DNA of 64,000 nucleotides, from NCBI GenBank assembly GCA_036873755.1, contig JAVTVY010020524.1, forward strand, positions 1 through 64,000, written 5' to 3'. Each line of letters starts with the position of its first letter. Position 1 is the stretch's first letter. Positions 60,487 through 64,000 of this stretch are shown one piece after another. Position numbers and translations under genes: made by a program. This DNA comes from Hanleya hanleyi (lineage: Eukaryota; Mollusca; Polyplacophora; Lepidopleurida; Hanleyidae). The notes beneath the pieces were generated by a model. That model worked only from the letters and a program-made list of their open reading frames with translations, did no database searches and was not told where the DNA came from.

Positions 60487-60670
60487 GGCCCTTTTCAGGG
60501 CCAACCAAAGGCCCTTGTCAGGGCCACCTCAATCTACCGAAAGGGGGAACTTCTAACTTGGCACATTCAATTCAAATCAGGTTATACATCATCTCCTCTA
60601 TATTCTATATAATTACCAATCTCCAACTCCAAAAAACAATCCCTGCCCCTCAACGGCCCTTTTCAGGGCC
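60487..60670 (+). terminator. GGCCC hairpins after the orphan gene
   Basis: GGCCCTTTTCAGGGCC at 60487-60502, a variant (GGCCCTTGTCAGGGCC) at 60510-60525, and another exact copy at 60655-60670. Each forms a 6-base-pair stem with a 4-base loop. The first pair is followed by a tract ending GGGGGAACTTCTAACTT, which is also shared with the ends of both RING genes. They lie just after AATAAA. Confidence 0.6.
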
Positions 60671-60734
60671 AACCCCTTAAAATCTTCCAACACACAGGGT
60701 TTTTTTCTCAGTGTTTTAGGGCCAACCCATGCAA

Positions 60735-61150
60735 AAATTTTGTACAGAATATGAGGATTGTAAAATTAACCCAGGAAGGGTGGGGTGCGCGCACCTCGAC
60801 GTAGGCACCTTGTACGCCACCAATCAGCGACGTGTACATCGACTCTAATGTTATAAATAGACGCAATCATTTAACATGGAAATTTCCTATAGCGAATTTC
60901 GTGTAAAATGAAGGGATTCTGACGTGACCCAGAATGCATCACTCGCGCCAATACATAGCTGTACATGCATTGGGGCTAGAGAAAAATGTTTCAGGCCCAA
61001 CCCTAATGTTATAAACATAGGAATGGACTTTAACCTGGGAATTGACCATAGGTGAATTTTGTAAAAAATATGAGGATTGTAAATTAACCCAGGAAGGGTG
61101 GGGCGCACGGACCTCGGCGTAGGCACCTTGTAGGCCACCAATCAGCGACG
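60735..61150. repeat. Promoter-like repeats, right cluster
   Basis: One partial unit and the first half of another from the 58866-59758 family, in the same orientation. The orphan gene lies between the two clusters. CCAATCAGCG and TTATAAATAGACGC are present again. Confidence 0.8.
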
Positions 61151-61330
61151 GGCATTATTCGGTTTACCGTACATTCATACTAATACCTGGCCGCTGTTAG
61201 TAGGAAGTTTTTCCATTGACTCCGTGTTATTTACCTATTGTTACCTAGGTGTGTGTGTGTGCATGTGCAGGACTCTTGGTGTTATTTTTGTGCTTTGAGT
61301 TACAAGTTTCCTCTTTCGGAAAGATTGGGT
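61151..61330. other. Spacer with inverted copy of the 3' tract
   Basis: No gene. It contains a TG microsatellite (about 61250). From about 61305 it holds the reverse complement of the tract that follows the hairpin at 62317-62332. Confidence 0.6.
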
Positions 61331-61346
61331 GGCCCTGAAAAGGGCC
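61331..61346 (-). terminator. Hairpin at the end of the leftward RING gene
   Basis: GGCCCTGAAAAGGGCC, the complement of the rightward hairpins, 19 bases after the RING stop. With its flank it forms an inverted copy of 62317-62365. Confidence 0.65.
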
Positions 61347-61364
61347 TTTGAAAGATGTAAGGGG

Positions 61365-61613
61365 TTACATCGTTGGGACCAGGTGGGCTTGCTTTCTCAG
61401 AGTACACACCGGGCATTTCAACGTTATGAGTTTACACACTATGGGGTTGTTGGGGTTGTGATCGCACGTAGGCACTGGACTTCGGGCATTTCGGTGTATA
61501 CAGCCTATACACAAGGCTTGATGGCCACAGGGGAAAATGGCGTATTTGGCGAATTCATTACAGCATTCCACGCAGCGTAAATATTGTGCTGCTTTCAATT
61601 CTGTGTCTGGCAT
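61365..61613 (-). CDS. RING-finger protein (leftward)
   Basis: 82 aa from the ATG at 61611-61613. Longer in-frame starts (61676) would translate the conserved promoter element and are less likely. It is a C3HC4-type RING: CVEC, then PCGH, CxxC (LCIGC) and CPVC, with a 25-residue insert before the last pair. Such domains usually act as E3 ubiquitin ligases; many large DNA viruses of invertebrates carry them. It is transcribed divergently from a second RING gene. Confidence 0.75.
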   Translation of the reverse strand: MPDTELKAAQYLRCVECCNEFAKYAIFPCGHQALCIGCIHRNARSPVPTCDHNPNNPIVCKLITLKCPVCTLRKQAHLVPTM

Positions 61614-61622
61614 CAGTCTGGC

Positions 61623-61662
61623 ATAAAAGGGGGTGATTTTTAGGGGTTGGGTGTATTCATTG
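61623..61662 (+). promoter_or_regulatory. 40-bp core promoter shared with the polymerase gene
   Basis: Identical to 47804-47843: ATAAAAGGGGGTGATTTTTA followed by GGGGTTGGGTGTATTCATTG. It lies 12 bases before the ATG at 61675, so the leader is very short. It also lies just upstream of the leftward RING gene. Confidence 0.8.
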
Positions 61663-61674
61663 ACAACTACAATC

Positions 61675-62257
61675 ATGGCTACAAGACGAAGGTTATTCAA
61701 TGATCCTAGAGAACGTAGAGAACATAGAGAGGTGATTACCAGTGAAGAAGATGGCGGTGGTGTGACAATAATTACAAGCTTACAGCGGGTGCATAATATT
61801 GCCGATACTACGTTGAGACGGCGAAGTGAAGAACAAGACGAGGAGGTGACGGACGCAGTGGAAGAAGATCAGGATGTACCTACGGACGATGAAGAACTGC
61901 CCGACCTAGAGTGGTTAAACAGTAACAGACCCCAGCAAATACAGCGGCTACCCAAACACCAATTATAACAACGCAGGCTACAGAAACGCCGGCTACCGAA
62001 ACAGCAACAACAAGAACAACAACACCACCATGCTCTTGGGCCGAGGTAACCCGCCTGAACGAACAGATTAATCACATCACAAATCAAACTGCAGCGTGTG
62101 TACCAACGAGGAAAGCCTGTCCGCCCTATTTCCGTGCGGGCATTTATGCCTATGTGAAGAATGCTGGGTAACCCTAACATGTATAGGGGAGACGTGCCAC
62201 TGAGCTGAAATGGACGAACAGCATTTAAAGATCAAGTGTCCCGTGTGTAGGAAGTAG
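61675..62257 (+). pseudogene. RING-finger protein (rightward), broken
   Basis: ATG at 61675-61677. The first frame (98 codons) is basic at the N-terminus, then strongly acidic (EEDQDVPTDDEELPD). The frame shifts near 61940 at a C run into a Thr-rich stretch with a short helical segment (VTRLNEQINHI). It shifts again near 62085 into a C-terminal RING (CSVC, FPCGH, LCEEC, CPVC) that has an in-frame TGA at 62201-62203 and ends with TAG at 62255-62257. As it stands the RING cannot be translated from the ATG. It is probably a paralogue of the leftward RING gene. Confidence 0.7.
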
Positions 62258-62316
62258 GTGTCCGGGGTAAAGAGAATCTACCGCTCGTAAAAAAAAGTGT
62301 CGTAACACTTTTCAAA

Positions 62317-62332
62317 GGCCCTTTTCAGGGCC
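62317..62332 (+). terminator. Hairpin at the end of the rightward RING gene
   Basis: GGCCCTTTTCAGGGCC, 60 bases after the RING stop, with the flanking tract (GAGAACTTCTAACT) shared by the other copies. Confidence 0.65.
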
Positions 62333-62439
62333 ACCCAATGTTTTCGAAAGAGAACTTCTAACTGAAAGCACAACGCCAGCTCCAATCACCACACCCAATG
62401 AACACTAACACTCATTTTTGAATTTTCTACTATTTTTAT

Positions 62440-62810
62440 TAACACAATAGAATGAACGTGTTCACCACAGTAGACTCTGGGTATTGAATTTTTAATACAA
62501 TTATATGCTATGAAAGCGCTTCAATGCACATAGAATGAACATAGAGAATGAACATAGAATGTAGGAATACGATAATATCTGAATGTTTTCAATGCAACAA
62601 GACTTGAAAATGTTCAATATTTATACAAGACTAACACAATAGAATGAACGTATTCACCACAGTAAAACTCTGGGTATTGAATGTAATACAATTATACGCT
62701 ATCAAGGCGCTTGAATGAACATAGCATGTAGGAATACTGTAAATGTCTGAATGTTTTCAACACAAGACTTGAAATGATCAATAGTTATGCAACAAGACTT
62801 GTTTGAACTC
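62440..62810. repeat. About 193-bp tandem repeat, two copies
   Basis: AACACAATAGAATGAACGT at about 62440 and 62633 starts two diverged copies. They also share GGAATAC and TGTCTGAATGTTTTCAA tracts. The array overlaps the 3' end of the leftward orphan gene. Confidence 0.75.
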
Positions 62811-63122
62811 ATCATCGTCCTTGCGCCCCTGGTGCACGTAGATGTAGGTAGCAATCTGTTCACGTGGAATTCTGGGAGGACAGGCAGCTTCCAATGCCAG
62901 GGCAATTTGCTCCTCGGTCACGTCCTGTAGTGCCTCAGTGATCAGCGCGTATGATGGTACACTATTGTCCACACACGTATGCGTGTTTATGGGACTGTTG
63001 TTCACACAGCATGCACATGCTTGGATGCGCAAGTGTCGAATGCGAGGTCTGACATGATCCAGGAATGTGTCGATGTTACTTCTTACAAATATAATCAGTC
63101 ACCTAGTCAGACAGGGCTTCAT
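62778..63122 (-). pseudogene. Orphan small protein with in-frame TGA
   Basis: The ATG at 63120-63122 overlaps the stop of the CARD gene as ATGA. After seven codons there is a TGA (63099-63101). The same frame then stays open for over 100 codons to 62778. It contains LDHVRPRIRHLRIQ, a cysteine cluster (ACACCV) and an acidic helical part (EALQDVTEEQIALALEA). No family is recognised. An alternative non-ATG start after the TGA cannot be excluded. Confidence 0.45.
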
Positions 63123-64000
63123 GAATTATAGGTGTGAGACTCTGCTAACTTCCGCCACGCCGTTATTTTCAAGGTGACGCCCTGAGGACAAGGAACACGC
63201 TCTTGCGTATCTGATCTCATTTTCCATTGCCGTATATGCACCAGGAGCTGGTCGTTGAAATATGCACAGCTCACAAAGATGTCGTCACCCACATAAAATT
63301 TCGCTTCGTCACTCCCCTGCTGGTCAATGACCGCATCGATGGCGTAATCAATGGCCTGTAGTTTTAGCCAGGTGTCGAAGGTCAAGGCGATATGCCTAGC
63401 TGGTCTGTCGTTAAAGGCCGGTGCGTTAAAATGCACTTCCTCGCCTTTGACACTCACAGTTAAATAGGCTGAGAGCTCCCAAATGTTCGTGTGGGCTGCC
63501 TGGTAGGCCTGCTGGATAATGTTATTGATCTGCTGCACAGACATAGGAAGTTGCACCTCTTCTTCTTCTTTCACTGGCTCAGGCACTTCCTGGGGCACTG
63601 GCTGAAGCACTTGCTCGGGTATTTCTAAAGGTGTTAGTCGGGGCCGTTTGGGTCGTGCACCGCGTTTGGCAGGTACACCAGACTCTGGGTGCGTACGTTT
63701 GCTAGCTGTACGCTCTTCGGTAGTGTCCATGACTAAGATATCATCATCTTGTACATCCTGGGCTTGAAGTAGATCTGCTAGTTCTTCATTTCCCGTCTTC
63801 TTGAGCGCCTCCACGAAGGCTAGAAATGCATAGGGGCCACGGCGCAGTAGACCATCGATGCGGGCTCTGTTTTGTGCTGAAGTGGTTTTCTCCGCCATGA
63901 TATCTTCGACACCCTGTTTCAGGAGTATGTTTTTCTCCATAAGCAGATAACACAGTTCGGCCACATGCTGCATCTCATCAATGCGAACACTGTACTGTCG
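63119..64000 (-). CDS. CARD and tandem PC4-like fusion protein (partial)
   Basis: Open from the right edge; the first Met in the window is at 63971-63973, but the frame continues beyond. Residues about 1-72 (from that Met) look like a caspase-recruitment domain of the death fold, with RIDGLLRRGPYAFLAFVEAL and ELADLL. Then come an acidic linker, a nuclear-localisation-like stretch (PAKRGARPKRPR, about 101-112) and a Pro/Glu-rich spacer. The C-terminus (about 165-278) has two PC4-like units, the last being FNDQLLVHIRQW and GVTLKITAWRKL. By inference it combines ssDNA or transcription binding with interference in, or use of, CARD signalling. No frame break is visible. Confidence 0.7.
   Translation of the reverse strand, partial: RQYSVRIDEMQHVAELCYLLMEKNILLKQGVEDIMAEKTTSAQNRARIDGLLRRGPYAFLAFVEALKKTGNEELADLLQAQDVQDDDILVMDTTEERTASKRTHPESGVPAKRGARPKRPRLTPLEIPEQVLQPVPQEVPEPVKEEEEVQLPMSVQQINNIIQQAYQAAHTNIWELSAYLTVSVKGEEVHFNAPAFNDRPARHIALTFDTWLKLQAIDYAIDAVIDQQGSDEAKFYVGDDIFVSCAYFNDQLLVHIRQWKMRSDTQERVPCPQGVTLKITAWRKLAESHTYNS

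Larger units (their letters stand above)
47365..64000. mobile_element. Integrated Maverick/Polinton- or adintovirus-like provirus, left part
   Basis: The element starts AGTAGTAGGG at 47365, exactly where homology to the other segmental copy ends (9501). An AG terminus and a 6-bp target duplication are typical of Mavericks; here it would be GACATT at 47359-47364. It encodes the expected set: PolB, DDE integrase with chromodomain, packaging ATPase, major capsid protein, penton remnant, core-like protein and adenain-like protease. Accessory genes lie at 58.9-64 kb. The right terminal repeat and target duplication are beyond the window. Frameshifts, internal stops and a MITE insertion show that this copy is decayed. 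Confidence 0.95.

Noticed and set aside
59950..60504. 184-aa cysteine-rich minus-strand frame
   Set aside because: Cys and Gly runs come from the antisense of Gln and Pro codon runs in the orphan gene; promoter and poly(A) signals support the plus strand.
47970..63122. UGA reassigned to tryptophan in this element
   Set aside because: The same genes also carry frameshifts and a deletion, and intact genes use TGG normally, so ordinary decay is simpler.

Overview
The window is eukaryotic, AT-rich and very repeat-rich, and most likely comes from a lophotrochozoan, probably a mollusc. The evidence is three tRNA-derived SINEs with a GCGACGTTAAACC-type 3' tail, satellite arrays that end in hairpins (Helitron-like or 'pearl'-like), a Penelope-like element with a GIY-YIG endonuclease, and C2H2 zinc-finger genes. 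The taxon is inferred from repeat style only.

Layout. Bases 1-9501 and 38667-47364 are two direct copies of one segmental duplication. Each copy carries a 48-bp minisatellite, a decayed zinc-finger gene, a roughly 155-bp satellite array ending in a hairpin, and a SINE. Between them lie a roughly 160-bp tandem-repeat element (11.3-15.3 and 20.7-20.96 kb) that holds a Penelope-like element (12.16-14.44 kb) and a 5.4-kb element with terminal inverted repeats of about 0.9-1.3 kb (15303-20705). Two large C2H2 zinc-finger genes with frame breaks follow (23.45-25.43 and 33.34-35.48 kb). Host DNA up to 47364 contains no intact gene that I can recognise.

From 47365 to the right edge is an integrated Maverick/Polinton- or adintovirus-type provirus. 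Its left boundary is exact, because the other segmental copy has the unoccupied site at 9501. Rightward genes: protein-primed-type DNA polymerase B (broken), then two tRNA-Leu(UAA) genes. Leftward, tightly packed: a four-repeat PC4-like protein, integrase with chromodomain (broken), a Thr/Pro-rich membrane protein, packaging ATPase, a truncated small protein, a penton remnant, an adenovirus core-like protein, the major capsid protein (broken), and an adenain-like protease (broken, with a piggyBac-type MITE in its 3' end). The right part is accessory: promoter-like repeats, an orphan protein, two divergent RING-finger genes (one broken), a small orphan gene, and a CARD + PC4-like fusion that runs off the window.

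The copy is decaying: at least five genes carry frameshifts or internal stops, yet several small genes remain open. The most unusual points are the CARD-PC4 fusion, the overlapping stop/start junctions (TAATG twice, ATGA once), the tRNA pair, a 40-bp promoter shared between the polymerase and a RING gene, and the divergent RING pair bounded by matching hairpin repeats. All family calls were made by eye; no search was run. Several starts sit at internal ATGs because the longer open frames begin at non-ATG codons.
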